From the NCBI GenBank assembly GCA_934502625.1, contig CAKSUQ010000015.1, forward strand, positions 1 to 54,073: a DNA stretch of 54,073 nucleotides. Direction: 5' to 3'. A model generated the notes under the pieces. The model worked only from the letters and a program-made list of their open reading frames with translations. It had not been told where the DNA came from and searched no databases. Source of the DNA: an uncultured Gemmiger sp. (lineage in GTDB: Bacteria > Bacillota > Clostridia > Oscillospirales > Ruminococcaceae). This document shows, piece by piece, positions 47,049 to 54,073 of this stretch (positions are counted from its first letter, which is position 1; each line of letters begins with the position of its first letter). The position numbers were made by a program, and so were the translations under genes.

Positions 47049-48221
47049 TTACTGCTGGCCGCCCATCGGGATGCCGTGCTTATCCAGCAGGGCGCGGATC
47101 TTCGTCATCGGGTCGATGATGGAAGAAACGCTCTTGTCGTGGTTGATGGCCGCGATGAAGTAGGCGGTGTACTTCGAGACGTCGACGTCGTAGTACCACT
47201 CGCGCTCCAGCAGTTCCGGCTTGCGGTAGGTCAGGTTCGTGCCCAGAACGGCCTTGATGATGCCGTCGTTGTAGGCCTTGTCGAACTTGTCCAGACCGGC
47301 GGTGAACAGCGGGAAGGTGCAGCAGGTGAAGATGTTGCGGGCACCGCGCATCTTCAGCTCGTAGGCGATGTCCAGCATGGACTCGCCGGAGGCGATGATG
47401 TCGTCGGCGATGAAGACGTCCTTGCCTTCAACGCTCTCGCCCAGATACTCGTGCGCGACGATGGGGTTGCGGCCGTTGACGATGCGGCTGTAATCGCGGC
47501 GCTTGTAGAACATGCCCAGATTGCAGCCCAGCACGCTGGAATAGTACATGTTGCGGTTCATCGCGCCCTCGTCCGGGGAGACGATCATGAAGTTGTCCTT
47601 GTGGAAGGAAACGTCCGGCACATGGTGCAGCAGGCACTTGAGCACCTGATAGGTAGGCATGACATTGTCGAAGCTCATGGTGGGCACGGCGTTCATGACG
47701 CGGGGGTCATGGGCGTCGAAGGTGATGATGTTCTTGACACCGACGTCACGCAGCTGCTGCAGCGCGAATGCACAGTCCAGACTCTCGCGGCTGACGCGGC
47801 GATGCTGGCGGCCGCCGTACAGGCTGGGCATGATGACGCTGATGCGGTGGGCACGGCCGGCGACGGCCTGAATCAGACGCATCAGGTTCTGGAAGTGGTC
47901 GTCCGGGGAGAGGTGGTTCTCGTAGCCGAACAGCTGGTAGGTAACGCTGTAGTTGCCCGGATCGACGAAGATATACAGGTCGTCGCCGCGGGTAGAGGCC
48001 TTGACAAGACCCTTGGCGTCGCCGGATTGGAAACGCGGGCAGTCGGACGGGATGATGAAGGTGTCGACATTCATGTTGCCGACCTCACGCGCCCAGCGGA
48101 CAAGGTGACTATCAACGAGTTTGCAAAGTTCCTCCGCGCCGGGGCAGGCGATCAGGCCGAGATCGGCGATCGCATCCTCCTTCGCGAAGAAATCACGCGG
48201 GCCAAGATTCTGTTCAGCCAT
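47049..48221 (-). CDS. prs: Ribose-phosphate pyrophosphokinase (long, diverged type)
   Basis: 390 residues; standard Prs has about 315. Two PRT-like domains are kept: SVIMPSLYGGRQHRR (the flexible-loop region, usually PYFPYARQDR), FDAHDPRVMNAV (for DLHAAQIQGFF), IVSPDEGAMNRNMYYSS (for VSPDxGGVxR), and the PRPP loop DVFIADDIIASGESML (for DDMIDTAGT). The extra length lies at the N-terminus (about 1-40) and the C-terminus (YRKPELLEREWYYDVDVSKY). Makes PRPP for nucleotide, His and Trp synthesis. AAGGAG 8 bases before the ATG. Confidence 0.9.
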   Translation of the reverse strand: MAEQNLGPRDFFAKEDAIADLGLIACPGAEELCKLVDSHLVRWAREVGNMNVDTFIIPSDCPRFQSGDAKGLVKASTRGDDLYIFVDPGNYSVTYQLFGYENHLSPDDHFQNLMRLIQAVAGRAHRISVIMPSLYGGRQHRRVSRESLDCAFALQQLRDVGVKNIITFDAHDPRVMNAVPTMSFDNVMPTYQVLKCLLHHVPDVSFHKDNFMIVSPDEGAMNRNMYYSSVLGCNLGMFYKRRDYSRIVNGRNPIVAHEYLGESVEGKDVFIADDIIASGESMLDIAYELKMRGARNIFTCCTFPLFTAGLDKFDKAYNDGIIKAVLGTNLTYRKPELLEREWYYDVDVSKYTAYFIAAINHDKSVSSIIDPMTKIRALLDKHGIPMGGQQ

Positions 48222-48299
48222 TACTGATACTCCTTACTTCCATCTTGTGTTGTCTCTTGCATCTGGGGCGCGGCGCGCCGCAATGCCCCATTTATTAGT

Positions 48300-48308
48300 A
48301 TTGTAGCA
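48300..48308 (-). promoter_or_regulatory. Extended -10 promoter of prs
   Basis: TGCTACAAT on the minus strand, 79 bases before the ATG; the -35 (CTGATT) is poor. Confidence 0.5.
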
Positions 48309-48524
48309 CAGTGGATGGATAAAATCAGCCCTGCAAGGCAAGAATTTCAGCAAATCCGACATTTTCCGCACTTTAAACATTGTGTCAGCCGCGACTAACA
48401 AAAATTTCTGTCGAATTTTACAAAAAGTTTGCAAATGGAATCGTCGGGATTTGTCCGTAGAACTTTTAGCCGGATTTTTTATTTTCTTCGTTCAATTTGT
48501 CCCCTAGACTTTCTCGCTTCACCT
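48309..48524. other. AT-rich intergenic region, nothing recognised
   Basis: About 215 bp with no long open frame, strong hairpin or known RNA motif. It separates the prs promoter from the promoter of the orphan gene. Confidence 0.5.
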
Positions 48525-48533
48525 TGCTATACT
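48525..48533 (+). promoter_or_regulatory. Extended -10 promoter of the orphan gene
   Basis: TTGCTATACT on the plus strand (TGC plus TATACT at 48528-48533) with no clear -35. Confidence 0.45.
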
Positions 48534-48582
48534 TGAGTTGATCCCGAAAAGGGAAATAAATATAAAAAAAGGGGGCACCCTC

Positions 48583-48951
48583 ATGCAATTACAAAAATTC
48601 TTTGATACGACAATGCTTACGATAAATTATTTGCCGAAATGTCCGTCTATGATAAACGAATCCTCCTTGGCGCTCAACTATTTTGTTCCAGATCTTAAGG
48701 GATACGCGTCCTGCCAATCAAAAGCTTCTCATCATGAGCAAAATGTTTATATTTTCAAATACATTGTACCATCTAGCATTTTCCCCGGTTCAAACGATAT
48801 TTTTCCCGCTGATAAAGCTGTTCCTTCCCTTAAAGAGCCGGACTTCGTTATAACACCTTTTGACTCCCGGCACAGCTTTGTAAGTATTCTTCTCCCTGAT
48901 TGCTTTACTTCCGCTTATTCCATTCGCGATATGCTGCTGTGCCGCGAATAA
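48583..48951 (+). CDS. Orphan hypothetical protein, AT-rich
   Basis: 122 residues from ATG 48583, with GGGGG 8 bases upstream. The sequence matches no family I know: MQLQKFFDTTMLTINYLPKC, Ser/Phe/Ile/Pro-rich, five Cys, no signal peptide or membrane helix. Base use is clearly AT-rich compared with neighbours (codons such as ATA, AAA, TCT), which points to recent transfer, a fast-evolving orphan, or a non-coding transcript. Own weak promoter and a shared terminator. Confidence 0.5.
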   Translation: MQLQKFFDTTMLTINYLPKCPSMINESSLALNYFVPDLKGYASCQSKASHHEQNVYIFKYIVPSSIFPGSNDIFPADKAVPSLKEPDFVITPFDSRHSFVSILLPDCFTSAYSIRDMLLCRE

Positions 48952-48965
48952 ATTTCTGAATTCTA

Positions 48966-49000
48966 AAAAGGCTTCCACCGAAATTTCGGCGGAAGCCTTT
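48966..49000. terminator. Bidirectional terminator
   Basis: A hairpin of AAAGGCTTCC and GGAAGCCTTT around CCGAAATTTCGG with single-base bulges, between the orphan gene and the leftward transporter gene. Confidence 0.88.
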
Positions 49001-49006
49001 GTTATT

Positions 49007-50278
49007 TTACTTTTCGTCCTCGTCCTGAACTTTGCGGGGGGTCAGGCGGACTTCCTGCACACGGCGGTTGGTAGCGCGGGTGACGGTGCCGTCGAAGTCC
49101 CCCCAGATGAACTTATCGCCCACCTTCGGCAGACGGCTGAGCTTCTCCTGCACAAGGCCGCCGATGGCGACCGCGTCGATGTCCCCGTCCTCTTTGATGC
49201 CCAGCTCGTCGGCGGTATCGTCGACGCTGGCGCTGCCGGAGACCAGCCAGCTGCCATCGGACTGCTGGCGGATGTCCTCGACGACGTCGTCGTGTTCGTC
49301 CCAAATCTCGCCGACCAGTTCCTCCAGAATATCCTCCAGCGTGATGATGCCCGCCGTGCCGCCGTACTCGTCGACGACGACGGCCATGTGGTGCTTGCTC
49401 TCGCGCAGGGTGCGCAGCAGCGCGGAAATCTGGGTCACGCTCGTGGTGTAGAGCGTGGGGCCGATGAGGTCTTCCAGCTTGACATTTTTATCGTGTTTTT
49501 GCAGCGCGGCAAAGCAATCTTTTTCGTGTACGACACCGATGATGTTATCGATCGTGTCGTGGTAGACCGGCAGGCGCGAGTAGCCGCTCTCGGCGAAGCG
49601 CTCGGCGACTTCGTCCATCGGGGTATCATCCTCGACAGCCACTACATCCACGCGGGGGGTCAGCACGTCCTGCGCCTCGACGTCATCAAACTCGATGGCG
49701 CTGCGGATCAGCTCACTCTCGCGGTTCGTCAGTTCGCCGTCCTTTTCGGCTTCGCTGACCATCGTGACGAGCTCGCCCTCGGTGATGGTGTCCTTCTCGC
49801 CGGTGCTGAACCGCTTGGCAAGGAAGTTTTTCCACGCGCCGAACAGGGCGTTCAGCGGGGTGAAGATCGTCACCAGCGCTGTGAGCACCGGGGCAAAGGC
49901 CATCGCCAGCGATTCGGGCATTTCCTTCGCCATGCTCTTGGGGGTGATCTCGCCGAAGGTCAGCACCAACAGGGTCATGACGATCGTCGAGACGGTGGGG
50001 CCGTAAACGCCGCCCACAAGGCGGGTAAACAGCACGGTGGCAAGAGAGGACGCACCGATGTTTACAATGTTGTTTCCGATCAGAATCGTGCTGAGCAGAC
50101 TGTCATAGCGCTCGACCAGCGCCAGTGTGCGGGCGGCTTTCTCGTCACCGTCGTCGGCCTTGCTCTTGAGGCGGATCTCGTTCAGCGAATTGTACGCTGT
50201 TTCCGCCGCTGAGAAAAACGCGGATAAACCGACCAGAAGTATCAGTGCGACGATCATGAATGTACTGCCATCGTCCAT
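49007..50278 (-). CDS. CNNM/HlyC-CorC family membrane protein
   Basis: 423 residues. DUF21 domain (1-190) with four membrane segments ([55 protein letters not shown]), two CBS domains (about 205-330; MTPRVDVV-type [35 protein letters not shown]) and a CorC_HlyC domain (about 345-415). These proteins are linked with Mg2+/Co2+ efflux; the old name hemolysin is misleading. No ribosome site of note before ATG 50278, so translation may start weakly or from a nearby codon. Single gene. Confidence 0.93.
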   Translation of the reverse strand: MDDGSTFMIVALILLVGLSAFFSAAETAYNSLNEIRLKSKADDGDEKAARTLALVERYDSLLSTILIGNNIVNIGASSLATVLFTRLVGGVYGPTVSTIVMTLLVLTFGEITPKSMAKEMPESLAMAFAPVLTALVTIFTPLNALFGAWKNFLAKRFSTGEKDTITEGELVTMVSEAEKDGELTNRESELIRSAIEFDDVEAQDVLTPRVDVVAVEDDTPMDEVAERFAESGYSRLPVYHDTIDNIIGVVHEKDCFAALQKHDKNVKLEDLIGPTLYTTSVTQISALLRTLRESKHHMAVVVDEYGGTAGIITLEDILEELVGEIWDEHDDVVEDIRQQSDGSWLVSGSASVDDTADELGIKEDGDIDAVAIGGLVQEKLSRLPKVGDKFIWGDFDGTVTRATNRRVQEVRLTPRKVQDEDEK

Positions 50279-50336
50279 GGGAGAACTATCAACTCTTTCT
50301 ATGCTTTATTTATGTGCAAAAATACACATTTTAGCT

Positions 50337-50365
50337 ATTATAGCATAGATATGCTGGATACGCAA
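50337..50365 (-). promoter_or_regulatory. Promoter of the CNNM transporter gene
   Basis: Minus strand TTGCGT (50365-50360), 17-bp spacer, TATAAT (50342-50337) with extended TGC. Confidence 0.78.
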
Positions 50366-50427
50366 AGGGTGTACCGTCAAATTTGTGTAAAAACGTGTTT
50401 TTATCTAACAATTTAGAATTTCTTCGG

Positions 50428-50449
50428 TTCCTTCTTTGCAAAGAAGGAA
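50428..50449. repeat. Family 3 palindrome, copy 3
   Basis: A perfect 22-bp palindrome, TTCCTTCTTTG / CAAAGAAGGAA, followed by an A-run. Confidence 0.78.
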
Positions 50450-50542
50450 TAAAAAAGACCTCGCGGCAGGCACACACTGACGGGATGCCGAGGATGCCGC
50501 CCCCCTGCCGCATCATTTTTCCCTCTCCCGCAGGGCCAAAAA

Positions 50543-50592
50543 GCCTCCCCACAGCGTGGGGAGGTGGCCGAGCGCAGCGATGGCCGGAGGGG
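50543..50592. repeat. Structured repeat family 1, copy N (left half only)
   Basis: GCCTCCCC hairpin, then GGCCGAGCGCAGCGATGGCC and GGAGGGGC. The right half is missing and the outer arm is GCCTCCCC instead of GCCTTCCCC. Confidence 0.72.
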
Positions 50593-50610
50593 CTTTGCGC
50601 GTTCTCCCTT

Positions 50611-50660
50611 TTCCACAACAAAAAAGGAGAGCAGTTCCCCGTTCTCCCCTTTTGTTGTTT
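50611..50660 (-). terminator. Terminator of the membrane SH3 gene
   Basis: A long hairpin (arms 50616-50630 and 50643-50657, one mismatch) with a U-rich 3' arm on the minus strand. Confidence 0.7.
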
Positions 50661-51985
50661 TAATAACCCGGCGTCAGATGCTCTTTTGTTACCCAGCCGT
50701 AATGCAACTGGCCATCATCCTCCGATGTGTACTCCACATAGACCCACTCGGACTCCATGTCAAAAGAGGTAACCTGCCCGATCCAGGTTCCATACGGTAT
50801 GCTCCCGATCTTGTCATACTCCGTGCCGGGGCCGCCGCGTACATTGAGAGCAGGTTCCGCGTCCACGCACCATGGGGCGCGCGTCTCCCCTATTTCCTCG
50901 GGGGTCAGCACATTATCAACCCAGTAATATGTGCCGTAAACTGTCTCAGCACCGTAATCCGTCCACTGCGTCTCCTTGTACGGGATTTCTGTCGGAATTG
51001 CATCGTATGATTCCCCCGCAGGAGTTTCCGCCGGTTCAGGCGTTGGTTCCTGTGTCGGTTTCGGGGTTGCTGCCGGGGCCGGAGTGGAGGTCGGTGCTAT
51101 AGTCGGTTCGGGCGTAGGTTCAACCGTTTCATAGCTGGTAGCGTCGTCGGTGTGCGCCGTTTCCGTGTTCGTCGTCTCGGGTTGTGCTACATCCGGGTTG
51201 AGCGCCGTTGCCACCTTATTCTGTAAAGCAGATGCCAAGAATCCCAGCACAATCAGAATGACGGCCAGAATCATAAAGCCCTTAGAATCTTCTACCTGCT
51301 GCCGGGCGTCGTAATATTCTTTCGCCTTTTCCTGCGCTTCTGGGTTATCAGCAAGTAGCTTACGTTCTTCCTCGGTCGTTTCGCCCTTTACCTCGGGTAT
51401 TATCCCGTCAGGGTAGGCCTCCAACAGATTTTTTTCGGCGTCGTCCAGTGTCTCGCCACGCTCTTTTTTAGCAAGCGCTTCGGTTAATGCCGTCTGCCGC
51501 TTTGCCAACTCGTCAGGTTCCGGAATATCCTTTTTCTTGTCTGCATCCTGATGCTTAAGGGCTTCGTCCATGCCAGCCAACGGCGGATAGGTCGGGTCCC
51601 AGGCGGATTCTGTTTTCTTTGCTTTATCCCAGCTTGAAAAATAAGTACAGACACCAATGGCCAGCACCAAAAATCCACCGATCAAGAAGCCCCATTTGGT
51701 AAGGATGAGTATAAAATTCAAGATATGCAAAAGAATAGTAACTACATAGGTAACCATAAGCCAAACAACAAAAATGACTGCAATATTGATCGGAATCGTT
51801 ACTGCCATCGCATCCAGAAAGTCCTTTTTCGCAATAGCGGCTTTCATGTTCAGGTAGGATCCCGTATAATACACAGTTTCCCCTTCGTGGCGCTTATGGA
51901 ACATCGAATAGAACACAGCTAATTCGATAACGATTGATATTACCCACACTACCATAAATATATTATACAGTATTTCCATTTCCAC
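50660..51985 (-). CDS. Membrane protein with stalk and C-terminal SH3b domain
   Basis: 441 residues from ATG 51985 (GGGGA 9 bases upstream). TMs at about 5-25, 62-85, 88-112; a charged cytoplasmic segment (about 120-230; EAKEYYDARQQVEDSKG) follows, then TM4 (236-254), then an outer Thr/Pro/Glu-rich stalk (about 265-335; EPTPEPTIAPTSTPAPAATP) and an SH3-like domain (about 365-441; ALNVRGGPGTEYDKIGSIPY, WVTKEHL). SH3b domains bind peptidoglycan. It may sense or tether wall. Divergent from an XRE regulator with a shared operator-like repeat. Base composition is lower in GC than neighbouring genes. Confidence 0.82.
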   Translation of the reverse strand: MEMEILYNIFMVVWVISIVIELAVFYSMFHKRHEGETVYYTGSYLNMKAAIAKKDFLDAMAVTIPINIAVIFVVWLMVTYVVTILLHILNFILILTKWGFLIGGFLVLAIGVCTYFSSWDKAKKTESAWDPTYPPLAGMDEALKHQDADKKKDIPEPDELAKRQTALTEALAKKERGETLDDAEKNLLEAYPDGIIPEVKGETTEEERKLLADNPEAQEKAKEYYDARQQVEDSKGFMILAVILIVLGFLASALQNKVATALNPDVAQPETTNTETAHTDDATSYETVEPTPEPTIAPTSTPAPAATPKPTQEPTPEPAETPAGESYDAIPTEIPYKETQWTDYGAETVYGTYYWVDNVLTPEEIGETRAPWCVDAEPALNVRGGPGTEYDKIGSIPYGTWIGQVTSFDMESEWVYVEYTSEDDGQLHYGWVTKEHLTPGY

Positions 51986-52012
51986 ATTCCCCTTTTTGTT
52001 ATTCTATATTAT

Positions 52013-52041
52013 ATGATAGCACATTCACTACTTATTGTAAA
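52013..52041 (-). promoter_or_regulatory. Promoter of the membrane SH3 gene
   Basis: Minus strand TTTACA (52041-52036), 17-bp spacer, TATCAT (52018-52013) with extended TGC. Confidence 0.7.
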
Positions 52042-52052
52042 TTGCCGTTGCG

Positions 52053-52078
52053 TACAAATCACTATAAAGTTATTTGTA
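52053..52078. promoter_or_regulatory. Candidate operator between SH3 gene and XRE regulator
   Basis: Inverted repeat TACAAAT-N12-ATTTGTA. It overlaps the likely XRE promoter (TATACT at 52077-52082) and lies 11 bp upstream of the SH3 promoter -35. Suggests autoregulation. Confidence 0.5.
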
Positions 52079-52103
52079 TACTATCATTAAGTAGGAGAAA
52101 ACC

Positions 52104-52472
52104 ATGGCTGAGAGTACGCAAATTGCGCAGGAGATTGGCGCGAAAATTCGGTATCTGCGTTTGAAGCGCGGAATGAGTCAAGAGACACTGGCGCTGAACT
52201 GTGATATGAACCCGGCGTTTCTCGGCCATGTAGAACGTGGAATGCGCTGTCCGACAGTTAATACGCTGCAACGTATCTGCAATGGGCTAGACATCACACT
52301 TACAGAATTGATCTTAACGCAATCCGGTGAGGAACAGACCCCGGATGATCCGCGCAACGCGTCCGTCCAGCATGTGCTGGATGTCATGTCGCACTTGACA
52401 CCGACACAGGCCGAGCGGATGGCCGCTATTGTTGAAAATGCATACCGACTGTTGGACGACGAAAATGCGTAA
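52104..52472 (+). CDS. XRE-family HTH transcription regulator
   Basis: 122 residues. HTH_3 domain at about 8-62 (IGAKIRYLRLKRGMSQETLA, LNCDMNPAFLGHVERGMRCP, NTLQRICNGLDI), then a linker and a helical tail (SVQHVLDVMSHLTPTQAERM) likely for dimerisation. TAGGAG 5-6 bases before the ATG. Divergent from the membrane SH3 gene with an inverted repeat between, so it probably represses itself and perhaps that gene. Confidence 0.88.
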   Translation: MAESTQIAQEIGAKIRYLRLKRGMSQETLALNCDMNPAFLGHVERGMRCPTVNTLQRICNGLDITLTELILTQSGEEQTPDDPRNASVQHVLDVMSHLTPTQAERMAAIVENAYRLLDDENA

Positions 52473-52487
52473 TTGAGAGACCGCCCC

Positions 52488-52642
52488 GGGCCGGGCATGC
52501 CCGGCCCCTACTGCGCGGTGCATTTTTCATGTGACAGCGATGGGAAACCCGCACGGGCGGATATGGAATCCGCCCCTACGGAGCCAAAGGGCAAAGGGGT
52601 AGCAACTGCAAGGTTCCGCGGGCGAGCAATGCTCGCCCCTAC
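52488..52642. repeat. Family 2 palindrome cluster (three units)
   Basis: Units 52488-52511 (core GGGCATGCCC), 52554-52579 (GGATATGGAATCC) and 52619-52642 (GAGCAATGCTC), all ending CCCCTAC on the right. They lie between the XRE gene and the rplQ terminator. Confidence 0.85.
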
Positions 52643-52671
52643 AGGACAAGATTCAACACCGTCATACCATA

Positions 52672-52710
52672 CAAAAAAACACCGCCTGCCCTTCCGGGCA
52701 AGCGGTGTTT
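52672..52710 (-). terminator. Terminator of the rpoA-rplQ operon
   Basis: Stem ACACCGC/GCGGTGT with inner GCCC/GGGC and a small internal mismatch, followed on the minus strand by a U-run (A-run 52673-52679). Confidence 0.8.
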
Positions 52711-52731
52711 CCTTATCAAATCAGCTTAAAA

Positions 52732-53073
52732 TCAAACCAACTCGATGATAGCCATCTCGGCGGCGTCGCCGCGACGAGGGCCGGTCTTGTAGATGCGGGT
52801 GTAGCCGCCGTTGCGGTCAGCGTACTTCGGGCCGATCTCATCAATGACCTTCTTGGCAACGTCTTCCTTGGTGATGTAGGAGAAGACCTGACGCTTTGCG
52901 TGCAGATCGTCCTGCTTACCGAGGGTGACCATCTTCTCGGCCATGGAACGAACTTCCTTGGCGCGGGTAACGGTGGTCTCGATCTTGCCGTTCTCAAACA
53001 GGTAGGTCACCATAGCGCGCAGCATAGCGTTGCGGCTGTCGGTGGCACGACCGAGTTTACGGGTACCGGGCAT
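52732..53073 (-). CDS. rplQ: 50S ribosomal protein L17
   Basis: 113 residues. [40 protein letters not shown] and the C-terminal [20 protein letters not shown] are the L17 hallmarks. AAGGAG precedes the ATG. Follows rpoA by 43 bases, as at the end of the ribosomal alpha operon. Confidence 0.98.
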   Translation of the reverse strand: MPGTRKLGRATDSRNAMLRAMVTYLFENGKIETTVTRAKEVRSMAEKMVTLGKQDDLHAKRQVFSYITKEDVAKKVIDEIGPKYADRNGGYTRIYKTGPRRGDAAEMAIIELV

Positions 53074-53116
53074 TTCGATTCACTCCTTATCAATAGAATC
53101 CGCGTGTCGCGGGGGG

Positions 53117-54073
53117 TTAGTTTTCGTCGTCCTTGGTCAGAGAGAAACCAAGGCTGTCCAGCTTTGCCATGACCTCTTCGAGAGACTTGCGGCCCAGATT
53201 GCGGACCTTCATCATCTCGTCCTCGCTCTTACCGATGAGGTCACCGACAGTGTTGATGCCGGCGCGCTTGAGGCAGTTGAAGGAACGGACGCTCAGATCC
53301 AGCTCTTCAATCGTCATCTCAAGTGCCTTCTCACGACCCTGATCGTCGTTATCCACCATGATCTCGGTCTCGCCGGTCTCATCGCAGAGGTTCACGAACA
53401 GGTTCAGGTGCTCGGTCAGTACGCGAGCCGCCAAGCTCAAAGCCTCCTGCGCATTGCAGGTGCCGTCAGTCCAGACTTCCATAATCAGCTTATCGAAGTC
53501 GGTGATCTGGCCTACACGGGTATGATCGACCGTGTAGTTGACCTTGAGGACGGGGGTATAAATGCTGTCCACGGGCAGGGTGCTGATGTCGTTCTTCTCG
53601 ATCAGCGCCTGCTTGTTTTTCTCAGCAGGGACATAGCCGCGGCCTTTGTCAAAGGTCAGCTCCATGACCAGCTTGGCACCGTCGCCCAGCGTGGCAATGT
53701 GCCATTCCGGGTTCAGGATCTCCAGATCATCGCCGCCCTTGATGGTGCCGGCGGTGACTTCGCAGGGACCGACGGCCTCGACGCGGACGGTCTTGGGGCT
53801 TTCGCCGTAGATCTTAGCGGCGACGCCTTTGAGGTTCAGGACGATCTCGGTGACGTCCTCGCGCACGCCCTCGATGGTGGTGAACTCGTGCACCACGCCG
53901 TCGATCTTGACGCTGGTGACAGCCACACCGGGCAGAGAGGACAGAAGCACGCGACGCAAGCTGTTGCCCAAAGTCGTGCCGAAGCCGCGCTCCAGCGGCT
54001 CGACAACGAACTTACCGTAACGGCCATCCGGGGAAAGGGCAGCCGTTTCGATCTTGGGGCGTTCGATCTCCAT
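53117..54073 (-). CDS. rpoA: DNA-directed RNA polymerase subunit alpha
   Basis: 318 residues; the ATG is the last codon in the window, so the coding sequence is complete but its ribosome site is outside. Alpha-NTD (about 1-230; [37 protein letters not shown]) and alpha-CTD (about 250-310; [35 protein letters not shown]) are both intact. Assembles the core polymerase and contacts activators and UP elements. Confidence 0.98.
   Translation of the reverse strand: MEIERPKIETAALSPDGRYGKFVVEPLERGFGTTLGNSLRRVLLSSLPGVAVTSVKIDGVVHEFTTIEGVREDVTEIVLNLKGVAAKIYGESPKTVRVEAVGPCEVTAGTIKGGDDLEILNPEWHIATLGDGAKLVMELTFDKGRGYVPAEKNKQALIEKNDISTLPVDSIYTPVLKVNYTVDHTRVGQITDFDKLIMEVWTDGTCNAQEALSLAARVLTEHLNLFVNLCDETGETEIMVDNDDQGREKALEMTIEELDLSVRSFNCLKRAGINTVGDLIGKSEDEMMKVRNLGRKSLEEVMAKLDSLGFSLTKDDEN

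Overview
The window looks like a chromosomal core segment of a GC-rich, low-branching Firmicute. TrmB, IreB, SpoIID, a GGGtGRT/NifU-like pair, the PF06541 membrane family, DUF4179-type anti-sigma and Gram-positive ribosome binding sites (AAGGAG/GGGAGG) all point to Oscillospiraceae/Ruminococcaceae, with a Faecalibacterium/Gemmiger/Subdoligranulum-like genome as my best inference. There is no transposase, integrase, phage gene or CRISPR array. Most of the window is house-keeping: gap (5' end only), ychF-mtnN, a DEAD-box helicase, malQ, trmB, hisS, aspS, tRNA-Lys, ireB, murD, prs, and rplQ-rpoA at the right end.

Layout. 1-7.1 kb: gap start, a degenerate ATPase-like protein, a membrane protein, a SpoIID-domain protein, an ECF sigma/anti-sigma pair and a two-component system. 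7.2-9.7 kb: two convergent orphan type IV pilin-like genes separated by a dense palindrome array. 9.7-17.2 kb: ychF-mtnN, DEAD helicase, a ricin-lectin protein, a methylglyoxal-synthase-like protein facing a DJ-1/esterase operon, and a PTS IIC. 17.3-24.6 kb: a helical protein behind a ribosome-site hairpin, a degenerate GGDEF protein, malQ, a lipoprotein, an AlaX-type editing protein, trmB and a PF06541 membrane protein. 24.7-31.2 kb: a five-gene locus, read leftwards, coding for a DivIVA-like coiled-coil protein, a VWA-TM-FHA protein, a zinc-ribbon FHA-like protein, an FHA-FHA-ABC ATPase and an ABC-2 permease. 31.3-36.3 kb: GGGtGRT/NifU-like pair, O-antigen-ligase-like protein, MFS carrier. 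36.5-48.2 kb: hisS, DUF4349 lipoprotein, aspS, tRNA-Lys, M3 peptidase, ireB, the murD-GNAT-PLP enzyme operon, prs. 48.3-54 kb: an AT-rich orphan gene, a CNNM/HlyC transporter, a membrane SH3 protein divergent from an XRE regulator, rplQ and rpoA.

The most unusual content is of two kinds. (1) The FHA/VWA/ABC locus looks like a phosphothreonine-gated exporter or envelope machine with no kinase beside it; IreB, a known target of PASTA-type Ser/Thr kinases, is also in the window. (2) The intergenic DNA is full of three structured repeat families: a roughly 140-bp multi-stem element with covarying stems (14 full, partial or collapsed copies), a set of about 24-28-bp palindromes with constant GTAGGGG/CCCCTAC arms and changeable self-complementary cores (23 units), and a pyrimidine/purine palindrome of the TTTCTT/AAGAAA type (3 copies). 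Compensatory changes in the stems argue that base pairing is what is conserved.

Promoters are very regular: many are TTGNNN-17 bp-TATAAT with a -35 of TTGC type, often with an extended TGC/TGT -10. All statements come from reading the sequence; no database or folding program was used.
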